Below the pieces are notes generated by a model. That model was not told where the DNA came from and searched no databases. It was given only the letters and a program-made list of their open reading frames with translations. From positions 1 through 64,000 of the forward strand of contig JAAAXW010000017.1 in the NCBI GenBank assembly GCA_015680625.1: a DNA stretch of 64,000 nucleotides, in the 5' to 3' direction. The DNA is from Mortierella hygrophila. Its lineage: Eukaryota; Mortierellomycota; Mortierellomycetes; Mortierellales; Mortierellaceae. How positions within the stretch are numbered: the first letter of the stretch is position 1; every line of letters starts with the position of its first letter. The translations under genes were made by a program, and so were the position numbers. Below are positions 27,353 to 39,014 of this stretch, in pieces.

Positions 27353-30300
27353 AAACCCACAACATCGAGAGCGCAAAGAAAGAAGGAATGAAAAAAAATG
27401 TTGGGGTGGTTTGGATGATCCCTTTGCGTTTCTACTTTTCCTTTTGTTCTTCTTTGCTTTGGGCAAAAGGAGCACTCCATTGACGACCAATTGTAAAAGT
27501 AGAAAAAAAAAATAGAGACAAAGAGACACAACGAAGACGAATAAAGAATGAATGAATGAGCATCGATGGTGGGGAAAGGAGGTGTGAGAGCAGGACGAAA
27601 TGTATTATTAGGGAGGGGGAGCCATGGTCCACTACTGTACGGCAGAGTATGAATCGACGGATGAGAAGGTGAATATTTTGCGTGCTCTCTTTGAAGTAGT
27701 GGATGGACAATTACAGTAGAGAAACATTGCAGGACAGACAAGGGAGAGGATGAGGGAGGGGCTCTCATGCCTTTACATTTTCTGCGTCGTTCGAAGAGCG
27801 GACATTGAGAAGAAGAATAAGTCAAAAACTGAGAGTGAGCAAGGGGGGAGGAGTATGGACGCTCTCACATTTTTTTTCTACATTTTCCTCCATGGTCATG
27901 GCTCTGTTTTCAATTCCTTTTTTTGTTGCTTGTGGGTAGTTTAGCGCGAAAGAAAAGAATAGCATTTTGGCCCAGGCTCCACAGACTCGGCTATGCCCCT
28001 TTTCTTTGTGTCTATTCCCCGCCATTGGTCGACCACCCCAAAAGTTCCCATCCCCTCCTCTTACTCCTTTTTCTTCAAAGAGAGTGAAACAAACCAAAAA
28101 AAAAAAGGTACCTCTTTGCACCAGAGGGCAGGATAGAAGGTATTGGAGAACAAGGACAAAAAGTACTTGAAAGCGACTTTGGATCACTATTGAATTAGGT
28201 TGAATAGGGGCACTGTTAGGCCTTTTTTCTTTCTCTTTCTCGCTCAGACAGCAATGATTTCTGCAAGAAAAACAAGACCAAAGCGGCAAAAAAAGCCTTT
28301 GATTGGATGGAATAGGATAAAGTTCCTGAACCAAAAGTTGTCCAGATGAACGAGCCCTCTCTGTCTATCTCCATAATCATCATCCTTACATCCTTGCTGA
28401 GATCAACAAATAGTGGCAATGATTTTAAAAAGGGGTGAAGGTCGTGAGTTGTGGACGTATCGAGGGGGTGGCCATGGTCGCTTCTGCAATCTGATAGGAT
28501 GCACCACCAAACCACAAACAGGCAAGGACGATCCACGAGGGGAAATCAGTGGTCAGAAGAGGAGGCTTGGCCATGGTTATGAGTTTCCATTGGCTCGCTT
28601 ATTGGAACTTTCTCTTTGTTGTTGTTGTTTGCGCTCTTTGTCGCAAGCTAACAAACACCTGTTTGTTCTCCCCATTGCAATAAACAAGTTGCTGAGGTTA
28701 AAAATCCGAACGGTGGTCCCTTATTGAGCCATTTTTTCGACGTGACCTTCCAACCTTCGTTCGATTGTTGTTGTTCAAAAAATAATTCTGACCCTACTCA
28801 GCAAAGGGATAGAGGAGCCAAATAAACAATGAGCCGCATGATGGAGGGAACTCATAGAAAAGGAGTCGAAAGAGTGTCCGTTGGACCAATTTGTTTTGAT
28901 TGATCTGTTGCCACACGGATGAACAAAAAAGGGGGAGAGGTGAATGGTCCGTTGAAGATTTCCCATGAACCAATCCAACTGACCATGCGTTCCTTTTTGA
29001 CGATTTGGTTGGATGTTCCTCGCTCTCGTCAGCACGCGGTCATCTTTTCGGAAGAAAGGAGAAGAGTAAAAATGACCATGCAGCGTATTGCCGAGAATCG
29101 CAATTAATCAATTTGGAGAGTTCCATTTTCCTCCTTCCTTTTTCTTTTTTCTTTGTTGTTGTTGCTGTTGCAAAAAGTGGGGAGTGACGGGTGACCAAAA
29201 CAAACCGGCATGCACAACGTAACCTTTTTCCTCAAACAAGAAAAAACAAAACGCAATGCTCTGTTTGCGAGTTCCGAGTAGTTTAGCAACAACACCACAA
29301 AAAAATGTTGAGTGCAAGGGTTCACGTTGAATAGGCGATGAAGAGAAGAATACAGTAGAAGATAATATAATATCCCTTTCTCATTCAAAAAACACTTCTC
29401 AAAATACAACATGCACTAATTGCCGCGAAACAATATGGAGCACTCTTGTAACTGTACTAAGACATGCATACAAATGTATCTATGCTTTGATCCTGCGGCG
29501 CGGGCGGACAATTGCGAACGTATATGAATGGTGTTTCTCGATCACACATATACCATGTACCATGTACCATTTGCAGAGACTCAAAAAACGCATTCGTCAT
29601 CTACCCCGATCGATGAATGCCAAGTCATTTTGCTCCACAAGGAGTCATTCATGTTTTATGTTTTCGTATTCTCTCTCTTTCCGCATCTGCATACCCTCGT
29701 TGTTTTTTCGACTCTTTGCAATGTAGTTTCTCCTCTTGTCAGTCGGCTGCTCAATTTGTAGTAGCTCACATGTATCGTCTCGATGATGCTACAAACAACA
29801 GCATTTGCAAAGCATCAGGTACTACGAATTGAACAAACGGGCACATGGTTTTCTTGTTTGAAGACTGGTCAAGCTGTCGTGCAACCATACAAAGTTATGA
29901 CCCATTTGTCAGCTCTGAGGACACACAACAAGCCACACCTCCGTTGGGGAGGAAGAGGACAGGATGAGCCACAAGAGAACAGCGAGGTCCTGAGTGGTTC
30001 AGAATAAGAAAGCGAGGAATAGCATTGGGTGGAGGTGTGTAGTGTCAAAATTGACATAAAGGTAGCAGGATTTCTAAGGCTTTGTTTTCCTCTTCTTTTA
30101 ACTTTCTTTGCCTGCCAGTCGTAGGTGTATCTAGTTCACTGGACAGGCGACACGTCACACAGGAGGATTCTAAGGGACAGGAATGGATTGCGTGCTTGCA
30201 CAGCAGGATTCAGATACGAGGCTACATAGTCTACATAGAATAAGACTTTTAGCACAGCACAGTTACTATCTGAACAGACGACAACAGCAACCTCACAAGA

Positions 30301-31309
30301 CACAGCACCAGAACAGCAATGACGACAAACTGTATTTCTAAGCATGCAGGACATACACAGCACCCATTCCCCCCTTTCTTTCTTCCTTACCCCACATTTG
30401 CGCCTTTTTGGTGTTTTCACGAGGCAAGGATGAAAGTGATACATGGACTGGGCAGGATGAGATGGAACTCCGTGAGAGAAAGTACACTCTTATCGAGAGG
30501 AGGGGAGATAGAGTAAACATGGACGAGTTCATTGGACTGAGGGCCACGATCGACAAAAGAGGCAAAAATGCAAATCAGGGATTGAGCACTATTTTCTTCT
30601 ATTTCTTATCGACGTTCATCAGCTAACATGCGACAAGCATATGACAATTTTTGCAAAGCTGTGTTTGGGATTCGCGATTAGCAATCGTAAAGAAGTAAGG
30701 CGAGCCCAAAAAGTACTTAAAGGCGGAGTGGATCCATCTTTTTTTTTCTCGCCTTTTGAACCCACTTTTTATTTGGTTGCACTATGTGCTTGGTCTGAGT
30801 TTATGAGCATGATGGCACACTCCACTGGGCAAGAGGGAAATGAAGGAGTCGAGTCGAGTTGGGGAATAAGGAACAAAGAAAGAGGAGGAGAAAAAAGTCT
30901 CCGATGACCCTAATTCGCCTTTTCATTCTCCGTTGAGGAATGTACCCTGAAGACGGAATCTTATCACAGGGGGAATATCAGTCCCTCGTCTCCTTTTATC
31001 CCTGTCACCATCACTCAGGGAGGTGATTGTTCCTGAGTGATCGTCTCCTCGGGTCCGTGCACGCACCAGGATCAGCTCCAAAGATCTGTCTGAGATGACA
31101 AGGCTCATTGGTAGTCACTTAAGCATTGCAGCAAACTATTCGTTACTACTAGTAAAGATGCAATCGGTCACGTGTGGAGCGCCTCGGTTCACCATGCCTC
31201 AGCCCTTCCTGTTATTTAATGGGTCGTATACTTTTTCTTCACACCTTTGAACTTTTTCTCTCATCAGCATTGTTACCAGGTGGCACTTCTCTCAGCGTCA
31301 CCATCAGCA
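27353..31309. other. Gene desert, right part
   Basis: No credible gene is visible; the open frames are short and of low-complexity composition. From about 30900 the base composition becomes more even. A perfect 10-bp hairpin lies at 31010-31041, about 270 bases before the thioesterase-like start codon. The last 200 bases probably contain that gene's promoter and leader. Confidence 0.45.
31010..31041. repeat. Perfect 10-bp inverted repeat upstream of the thioesterase-like gene
   Basis: ATCACTCAGG is followed after 12 bases by its exact complement CCTGAGTGAT. It lies about 270 bases upstream of the next gene, so it may be a binding site for a dimeric regulator or simply a chance hairpin. Confidence 0.5.
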
Positions 31310-32643
31310 ATGTCACCCACCCTACCACCCATCACCGTCTACAGCTCCAAGCCGACCCCCTTCAGGTTCATCGAGTGCACCATCGAGTCGCGCCATTTGG
31401 AGGCACTTTTCCTCCTAGGCAACGACTGCTGCAACGTCTTCCTGCGCCAGCTTATCACCCGCCTCCCCAACCACAAACATACCCCCGACGTCTCCAGGAG
31501 TACCAACCTCAAAATCCAGTACAACTCTGACACCAACAGTGGCGCTACCACGTTCGCACCACCCTCACTCGCCAACCCTACCGCGCATGTCCCTTTGTTC
31601 TCGGCTATTTCGCCCATCAACAAGAAGTTTGCCCACCCACTCCGACTCCAAGCAACTGCGCCGTGGCATAGGCTCGGACACCACTACTACAGGACCGAGA
31701 CACAGATTACTCACCTGGGCAAGACCAGCATCCGTCTGCAGTACCGTTATTTCACTGTGCCGAGAAGTCAAATCAAGCGAGATTTCAATGATCGATTGCA
31801 AGATGCGCAGTACAATTACTTGGCGCCCGAGGACGAGCCGGAAAGACAGTTTGCAACCTCGATTGCGACATTAGCGTTTGTGGAGTGGGGGCAACCGAAC
31901 GAGCATGGCCATCGATCGATCAAGTCGGCTCCGTCCCCCTACACGGATTTGTCACTGATTGTGGAGCAAACGGCTAAATTCCATCGCCCTGATGGTCTTT
32001 CTAAGCGCGCAGTCGGAGGGCGGCCCGATCATGCTTTTAAGGTTGACCTCCCTCTCCGACCTTCTGATATTGACCAGGTACACCTTATGCCTGTCGTTTT
32101 TGAGGTTGTGGAGAACTGCTTTGAGCTTTTTTTTCTTCGAACTAACAAGTTATATACTTTTTAATTGGATGTGCGAAATAGCTGGGGCATGTCACTAATT
32201 CGCGATATGCTCTCTTGCTCCACGACGTACTTTCACACGGTCTGGAGAAGGGATACTACGCCAATGGTTCAGGACCTCTCAGGACCCCTTCAACTCCTCT
32301 TCCAGTCCATTCTGGAAAGACATTATCGACTCTCTCTGACGCAGTTGTGAACATCCCTACAGGATCGCAGTACTACAAGAATGCCGACATTCTCGAGTTC
32401 TATGTGGGCTACGAGAACGAGTTGAAGATTGAGGACAATGTTGTTGTCTGGAGTTGGGTTGAGAGAGAGAAGATTCTTGTTGATAAGGACCAATTGCCGT
32501 TGGATGTTGTCGTGTTTGAATTCTGCGCGGTGGATGATCAAGGACAAGAGAAACTCATTTCGTTGTGCAGGACCGTTATCCGTGAGCGGGTCGAGACTTT
32601 GGAGTCATTGCCGGTGCTGAACAAGGCCGGCGCTAAACTGTAG
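31310..32643 (+). CDS. Hotdog-fold thioesterase-like protein
   Basis: Two exons, 31310-32077 and 32182-32643 (donor GTACAC, acceptor ATAG), give 409 residues. At the exon junction, residues 253-265 read DIDQLGHVTNSRY, the D-x-D-x2-G-H-V-x-N signature at the start of the central helix in 4-hydroxybenzoyl-CoA-thioesterase-type hotdog domains. The sequence after it (ILEFYVGYENELKIEDNV) fits the following strands. An earlier segment (TETQITHLGKTSIRLQYRYF) looks like a second, diverged hotdog unit, so this may be a double-hotdog protein. By family it would hydrolyse an acyl-CoA or similar thioester; substrate and location are unknown and I see no clear targeting signal. The ATG at 31310 is the first with good context; upstream in-frame sequence has no better start. 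Confidence 0.75.
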
Positions 32644-32764
32644 CCAGTTTTTTATATCCTTGTGTGACTGTTATTAGACCAGCTCGCAGAGCGAATAAAA
32701 GAAAGGATGCAGAGATCACTTTCAGCCATCACATCACACAACCACACGCACTCCGCCTATTGCC

Positions 32765-33693
32765 ATGTCAGCATCAAACACCCGCGCTGCTTGCGCCAAC
32801 TGTCTGGTTCTCCTCGCAGGAGAGGCTCCGTACTACATCACCAACAAGGGCCTCCCTCCCTCCACGCCATTGTCCAACACGATCTGTAAGATCCGACATT
32901 CACCACTTCCATGCAAATGACAACAGCGATGCACACAACCAACACAGAACAATTGACGCTTATATCCCTTGTTGATTGCTGTAAACGGAAACAATAGACG
33001 GTGCTGCTGCTTTGGACAACCGCCCTACGAACAAGTGGCCAATCCACTTTATCCTTGGAGATGCTCCTACCCTGAACCCCATGGATACCACCAAAGTCCA
33101 GGTAAGGCTCCTTTTCAGTGCTTATCATGACCTTGTTTTGGTTCCCCCACTCTGCATTTTTGTGCGACAAGATTCTAACTCGTATCGTCCTATCATCCAA
33201 CCCACGACCCTTTCCCTCTTCTTCGTCTCTCCTTCCCCTGTCAATTCAACCCCCCTCCCCGACGATCAACTGCTCCTCAAAGGTCTGCAAAAAGTGCCAC
33301 GATTTGTTCGACAAAGGCAACGGTCTCCAAGGCGACCCCAAAGACCTTATCCCCCGCGCCCCGCGCCTATCCATGTTCTCCCGGATCCCCCGCGACATGC
33401 AAGACCTCACCCTTGAACAACGTCGTGCATTGAGATTAGCAGGCTGCCCCACCCCCGCAAAGGCCAAGGGCAAAACTGTCGAGGCCCTGTTGTTCCCTTG
33501 GTTGTACCCCCTGGGAACTGGAATGTATGCAGATGGAACCAAGGGTCCAAACTGTAGATCGTTCAAGGATGATATGGAGATCAAGTTGAATAGTGCGGAT
33601 TCGAGGTGGAGGGATGATGACGAGTGGGCTACTTGGGCTGCCTTGAAGGCTGAGGGCAAGGATGGCACTGCTGACTTGTTCAAGCCTTTGTAA
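32765..33693 (+). CDS. Small zinc-knuckle protein related to the N-terminus of Helitron proteins
   Basis: Three exons, 32765-32885, 32998-33101 and 33283-33693, agree in phase and give 211 residues. Two CxxC pairs, C10/C13 and C77/C80, are brought together by splicing and could bind zinc. Next comes IPRDMQDLTLEQRRAL, which resembles the DUF6570-type region at the front of Helitron transposon proteins, then ALLFPWLYPLGTG and a segment ending DSRWRDDDEW, which resemble the start of the Helitron_like_N domain. The protein stops there: no Rep catalytic HxH motif and no helicase is present, here or downstream. The frame is intact with clean introns, so it may be a domesticated gene or a captured fragment still under constraint. 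The family link is from memory of motifs, not a search. It follows the thioesterase-like gene by only 121 bases on the same strand. Confidence 0.65.
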
Positions 33694-34176
33694 GCGTTCG
33701 TAGAAGGTCAATTGCAATGAATAGACATGACGCCAACTTGGGTGGCGTAGAATTTTCCTAGAAACTACAGAAATAAAACCAGCGTGGTTCAGATAGCCCT
33801 TGCGAGAATGCAGTCTGCCAGGTAGTAGCCAATTGGTTATGATGGAACTAGAAAATGGATCAGAAAGAGAGCGAGTAGTGGAGAAGGGGAAAATATTGAA
33901 ACTGTAAGGAGCCAAAGGATTCTTGAGGAGCAGGTCATATGTTATATAGTATGTGCGCATCGTTGCCCATAGCAGTACAGGACTGCAGTTTTGTGGTCTC
34001 CTGGTGCGCCGAATCACACGCACTAATGAGAGTGGGAAGTGAGTGAGCTGTGTGGGTTCATACATGAGGTAAAGATGCCCAACAAATCAATATTATCAGC
34101 CCGTCCTCACCGGGTCAGGGATGACGCGAGTGAGTCCAGACGACCCTTGTTGCTTTGTGGGACGCGCTCAAGTGAT
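33694..34176. other. Intergenic stretch, possibly the LINE 3' untranslated region
   Basis: About 480 bases between the Helitron-like gene (+) and the stop codon of the LINE remnant (-). I see no coding frame. The right part may be the 3' untranslated tail of the LINE; I could not define its poly(A) end. Confidence 0.4.
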
Positions 34177-35056
34177 CTAGATGTGCTCCTCCTCCAACTC
34201 CTTGATGACCATGTTGCCTATCCTTTCCATAATATCCATGCGCCTCAGGCCCAGCAGGGTGTTGATGACTGCTCCGTCAACCACTCGAGTATTGTTCTGC
34301 TCGCCTGAGCACCGCTGTTCCTTGTGTTTTGTTACGGCTCGTCCGCAAAGGCACTCGTCCTCTCGGAGTTTCCGCCCATAGATTTGTTTCCACCTGTGGG
34401 TCTGTGTCCACTGTGCCCTCTGGTCCTTGGTGGTGCGTGTGCGCTTCATGCTGTTGGTGATGATGTTCTCCTCCTCGTACCTGCTCTCTGCTACGTCCTT
34501 GAACACCTTGCTCCACTGCGTAACTAGGGCTTTCGGCACTAGGCCTCGGTAGATATGACTGACTGCCCATGCGTTCAGGGTGTGTTGTTCCAGTTCTTCC
34601 TCCTCTTCCTCGCCTGGCCGCTTGATCGCTTGCCACAGCGCCTTGAGGAGCTTGCTGGTTCTTGGTATCCTCCATACGGTCTCGGAGAGTGGCTGTTTTC
34701 CAGGCTTGAGCTGCTTCTGTCGCTACTTGTTGAATTGTCGCGTAGCGATCTCTCCCCATCCGTCGACTCGGTCAAGGGCATCCTCCCACAGCTCCTCCTG
34801 CGTCGCTCTGCTCTTGGAACACGCCAAGATGTTCTCATTATCCTCCATCTCTAGACCACACACTCGGCATAAGTCGCCCTTGTACAGATCTGGACGCCAG
34901 ACGCGTAAAACGTTCATGGTAGGCAACATCCCGTGGACCTTCTTTATCCTATGGCTGCGTAGGCGTGTGTCCTGCTGTAAACTGAAAAAGGTGTTGAATG
35001 GTTTGTTGCTGTGTATGTTTGAAAGGTCTATGCCCTCGTCCTCCTGAGCGCCCTCC

Positions 35057-35614
35057 TTTTTTTTTAAAAACATTTATTCAAATATCAGCCTCATGTGTGA
35101 ACACGGAACAAGGGGTTGCCAAAACTTGCATCCTAACCTGGTGTTCCGGTCTTGAAACGACGGTCCTCGTACCAGGGGTTGAATACCTGCACCGTCGGTT
35201 ATTATCGGATGATTTTCTTGGGAGAAGGACAAAGTCAAAAAGATGAAATCTCTTGTGCTCTCACACTAAGAAGATTCATCTTCTTTGAGAGACTGTGACC
35301 ATTCTCATTACGCTCGAGAGACATCAACCAGGAGGGGGGATTGCGGCAAGGGTGTGGAAAGAGCTTGGAAGGGTATGGCAGATCCCTACCAACTTCTTCT
35401 GTGGACTTGTAGCTCCGTGTTGGGTGAGCACGAAGAGAATAGGAACGCATTTTAGGAACAGGACTTTACCTTCCATTGCAGTCAGAGAAACACACCTATT
35501 GGTGAAAACCCTCCATTATTTGCACTACGGATAAATCCGAAATACTTCTCCAGGGTTGAACCTGGGACGTCTTGATAAGATGGCGCTTTACAGCTACGCT
35601 GAGGGATCCCAGGC
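35057..35614 (-). mobile_element. tRNA-derived SINE-like retroposon nested in the LINE
   Basis: On the minus strand the element starts with a tRNA-like head and ends with AATAAATG, five T and nine A at 35065-35057, that is, a poly(A) signal and tail. It is flanked by imperfect direct repeats: 35615-35633 reads GGAGGGCAGTCAGGATGAG and 35056-35035 begins GGAGGGCGCTCAGGAGGAC, consistent with an old target-site duplication. LINE coding sequence lies on both sides, so it inserted into the LINE afterwards. At about 558 bases it is long for a SINE, so the body may include unrelated sequence. Confidence 0.6.
35543..35612 (-). other. tRNA-like head of the SINE (degenerate)
   Basis: The minus strand shows an A-box-like TAGCTGTAAAGCG, an anticodon-arm-like CTTATCAAG and a B-box-like GGTTCAACCC inside a CCAGG/CCTGG stem. 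The order and spacing resemble a tRNA, but the T-loop is one base short and no clear acceptor stem closes, so I do not call a functional tRNA gene. Confidence 0.45.
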
Positions 35615-36305
35615 CTCATCCTGACTGCCCTCCACTCTTAGTGCCAGCGTCTGGTGGTCTGCATTCTGAGCACTGTCTCGAGTCCTGATCGAGGATCACG
35701 CCGGCCATCGTCGCAGAGCATTTGATGTCATCCTAGGCTGTCCACCTTCCATGCCGCTACGCCTAGCGATTGCGCCTCCTTTGACCCACCCGACCGTTGT
35801 TGACCCCGCGTGCTCGCCGCATATTCGTGCGATCACCGCCCACTCTATGGCGCACTTCTCCTCCTTGTCCACCATTGAAACAGCGGAATAGATATGTTTC
35901 AGTTCAGCCTAGTCTCATTCCTACAGCTCTCAATGGACTCTTGTGCCTGGGTCCATGGTGATGTCCCCACAAAAATATTAATGTATCCCACTAAGAGGTC
36001 TCAGACGGACCATTCATCCGGTAAGAGCTGGTAAGCCTCCTCTGCCATCTCCTTCCTGTGTGCCTTGACTTGCCGTTTGAGTTTTTGCTTGCCTTCGTGC
36101 GCCTATCAGCCTCCGCCTTGCCTCCTCGAGCTTCTGCTCCAGCTTCTGTTGCCTCACCATCGCGTGATTTTGTTTTGTTGTGATTGTCCGGCTGTTTGTT
36201 TCCTATCTGTGGGGGAGTGTCTGGTTGTTGTTGTTGAAGGGGAAGAAGGAAGATTAACAAAGAAGGAAGATTAACAAAAAGGGAAAATGAGTGGGGGTGG
36301 GGCAT

Positions 36306-36659
36306 GTGGGGTGAGGCGTGTGGGGTTGCGCGTGGGAACTAAAAGAGTTAGCGAGGCAGAAGATGACTACAAAGGGGAATCCCGAAAGGGAACATCCAAG
36401 TTCACCTCTTGTAGGTCCGTATCTTTTCTGTTTGTTTTTGTTTTTCTCCTTATCTTTCTGTGCTTCTCTCTTGTTTGGCTTGGGCAGCGATTCTCTTATT
36501 GGTACTGACACCTGAAATTCACGTGACAGGAGAGCGACGAATTGTTGGCCTTTATCTTTCTCACAACGGGCGAAACGGGGGACAGACTTCTACTCTCGCA
36601 GTCTCTTACTTCTTTCCACTCTTCCCCACTCTTTTCCCCACACAAAACACAGAAAACAA
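36306..36659 (+). promoter_or_regulatory. Upstream region of the glycerol kinase gene
   Basis: The left part is G-rich on the plus strand (several runs of four or five G at 36291-36326) and then becomes pyrimidine-rich up to the start codon at 36660, ending in a CA-rich leader. I see no TATA box. The region is short because the LINE remnant lies just to the left. Confidence 0.4.
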
Positions 36660-39014
36660 ATGCCATCGTTCATCGGAGCCATCGACAACGGAACAACCTC
36701 CTCACGGTTCCTCATCTTTGACGAGAATGGAAACCTCGTCATCGGACACCAGCTTGAATACCGTCAGATCTTTCCTCATCCAGGGTAAACTAGAGTACAC
36801 ACAAAGAAAATATGTAACGGACAAACACACCATCATTCGACCACTAACTCTTATTTTTGCTGCCATTGCGGATAACTTATGTGGTATGTAGATGGGTGGA
36901 GCATGACCCAATGGATATCTTGGGAAGCGTTCTCACCTGTATCGAAGGTGCCCTTCGCAAGTTTGAACTTCAAGGAAACGATGTCAAGAACTTGAGGGGT
37001 GAGTTTTTTTCCGCTTGATTTTGAATGTCTGTCGCTCCTTCTTGTTATTGGTGTACAGTACTGTTTGGCCATGAGAAAAAAAAAAGGTCGTTTATCTAAC
37101 TTGGTTTCTGACTTGTCGGTATTGTATAGGAATTGGCATTACCAACCAAAGAGAGACGGCCGTTGTTTGGGACAGAACGACAGGTCGACCACTTCATAAT
37201 GCCATTGTTTGGTCAGACACCAGAACACAGGATGTTGTCACCCGACTCTGCGAGAGCTCAGAGAAGGGAGTTGATGCCCTCAAGGTCAGCTTAACACATA
37301 CACAGATAATGCTTATCATGCTACTTTGATACTCGTGCGAAGAAGTGTTTTGTGCTTAACAATGGAGCCAACCCTCTCCTCCTTTTACAAAACTGGACAC
37401 TTTCAATTCATGTAGGACATTTGCGGATTGCCTCTGACGACATACTTTAGTGCCGTCAAGTTGCGATGGTTGCTCGATCACTCTTCCGAGGTCAAGGAGG
37501 CACATGATAATGGAAACATGATGTTTGGTACCGTCGACTCTTGGCTCATCTATGTAAGTAGTTTGATTCACGCTGACTCTTGTTATTTTGCAGATCTTTG
37601 TTTGGAACGTTCCCAGTTGCGTTGCGATGTGACCCAATGGACAGCGACCGAACTATTTCTTGACGTTGGATAACGTCTTCGTTTTTCTTAACATTGGCGT
37701 CTTTTTTTTGGTTTTCATATTATCAGAACCTCACGGGAGGAAAAGAGGGTGGAGTGCACGTGACAGACGTCACCAATGCCAGTCGCACCATGTTGATGGA
37801 TATCAAGACATTGAAATGGAGCGAGGAATGTCTCAAGTTCTTTGGCGTTAACGCCGATATCATGCCCGAAATCAAGCCCTCGTCGACCCACTTCGGAAAA
37901 ATCCAGCACCCAGCTCTCGATCGACTTCAGGATGTGCCTATTACAGGATGTTTGGGAGACCAGCATGCGGCCTTGGTCGGTCAGCATTGCTTCCAGGTCG
38001 GGGAGGCCAAGAACACCTATGGAACAGGATGTTTCATGTTGTTTAACACCGGGTCAAAGATCACCCCCTCCAACAACGGACTGTTGACGACGGTCGGATA
38101 TCAGTTCGAGGGTGAACCTGCGGCGTATGCACTTGAGGGATCGGTTGCTGCAGCTGGATCGGCTGTCAAGTGGCTGAGAGATAATTTGGGTGTTATTCGT
38201 ACGGCTGAGGAGATCAACGACTTGGCTGCGCATGTTGACAGTAACGGAGGAGTTGTGTTTGTGACTGCATTCTCGGGACTCTTTGCGCCCTACTGGAGAC
38301 CTGATGTCCGTGGAAGTATCGTTGGTATCTCGCAACACACAACCAAGCACCATCTCGCAAGAGCCACCCTGGAAGCCACATGCTTCCAGACCCGTGCCGT
38401 AAGTTTCTGTTTTTTTGGTATTCTTGCATGGCCACCCTCTTCAACATATCACATTATCTGTCGTAGCGCTCACACTTTAGCCATTCTAATACTCTTTTCA
38501 TCGGATAGATTCTGGATGCGATGAATGCTGATTCAGGACTCCCATTGAAAACACTCCGCGTGGACGGTGGCCTCTCGAACAGTGATGCCTGCATGCAGTT
38601 GCAGTCCAACATCCTGGGACTGGAGGTGGCGAGACCCCTGATGCGCGAGAGTACCGCGTTGGGCGCAGCCACAGCAGCCGGTGTCCATTTGGGTGTTGGT
38701 ATCTGGAAGGGAGGCTTCAAGGCATTCGCAGAGCGGGCTCGTGAATCGAAGGAAGTCCTTGAGATCTTTAACCCGAAGATCAATGCCGAAGGTAACGAAC
38801 TGACCAACTGCTCACTGTCTTTGTTCTATTATTTCGTCAATGAAGATGCAAGATGATGAATGATGGTTATTGTTCAGATAACTAACTCTCCACTACTATT
38901 TCTTTCTCTCCTTTACTCAACTTAGAACGCGAGAAGGAGTATGAGCTGTGGCAAATGGCGATTGACGCAACGATGCAATTCAAGCCAAAGCGCAATGAAA
39001 CTTGGGAGTCTTAA
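36660..39014 (+). CDS. GUT1: Glycerol kinase
   Basis: Cytosolic or mitochondria-associated enzyme that phosphorylates glycerol with ATP to glycerol-3-phosphate, the first step of glycerol use and a feed into lipid synthesis. Seven exons: 36660-36784, 36892-36998, 37130-37284, 37416-37553, 37727-38398, 38509-38791 and 38926-39014. All phases agree and give 522 residues, the usual family length. Visible FGGY-kinase signatures are GAIDNGTTSSRFLIFD (first phosphate loop), GITNQRET, VWSDTRT, GTVDSWLIYNLTGG, GCLGDQHAALVGQHC, GTGCFMLFNTG, AFSGLFAPYWRPDVRG and VDGGLSNSDACMQLQ (adenosine loop). No key motif is missing. The intron after WLIY has a second acceptor, TTGCAG at 37593, that would lead to an early stop. 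Confidence 0.96.

Larger units (their letters stand above)
34177..36305 (-). mobile_element. Decayed LINE (non-LTR retrotransposon), interrupted by a SINE
   Basis: The minus strand carries broken pieces of a LINE polyprotein. Between about 35640 and 35880 a frame containing AIEWAVIARICGEH and TTVGWVKGG resembles an RNase H domain. After the nested SINE, 35056-34723 encodes HGMLPTMNVLRVWRPDLYKG followed by DLCRVCGLEMEDNE, typical of the zinc-binding region after reverse transcriptase. A shifted frame then runs to a TAG at 34177 (VPKALVTQWSKVFKD and later YGRKLREDECLCG). Stops and frameshifts abound, and no reverse-transcriptase core (YxDD) was found. The stretch 36000-36305 encodes a basic frame that may come from the element's 5' part, implying an internal deletion, but that boundary is uncertain. 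The element is dead. Confidence 0.7.

Noticed and set aside
27103..27825. Minus-strand frame of 240 codons crossing the N run
   Set aside because: It passes through homopolymers and unknown bases and is Phe/Pro/Ser low-complexity, so it is an artefact.
34277..34854. Plus-strand frames opposite the LINE remnant
   Set aside because: They are antisense shadows of the element's coding strand and match nothing.
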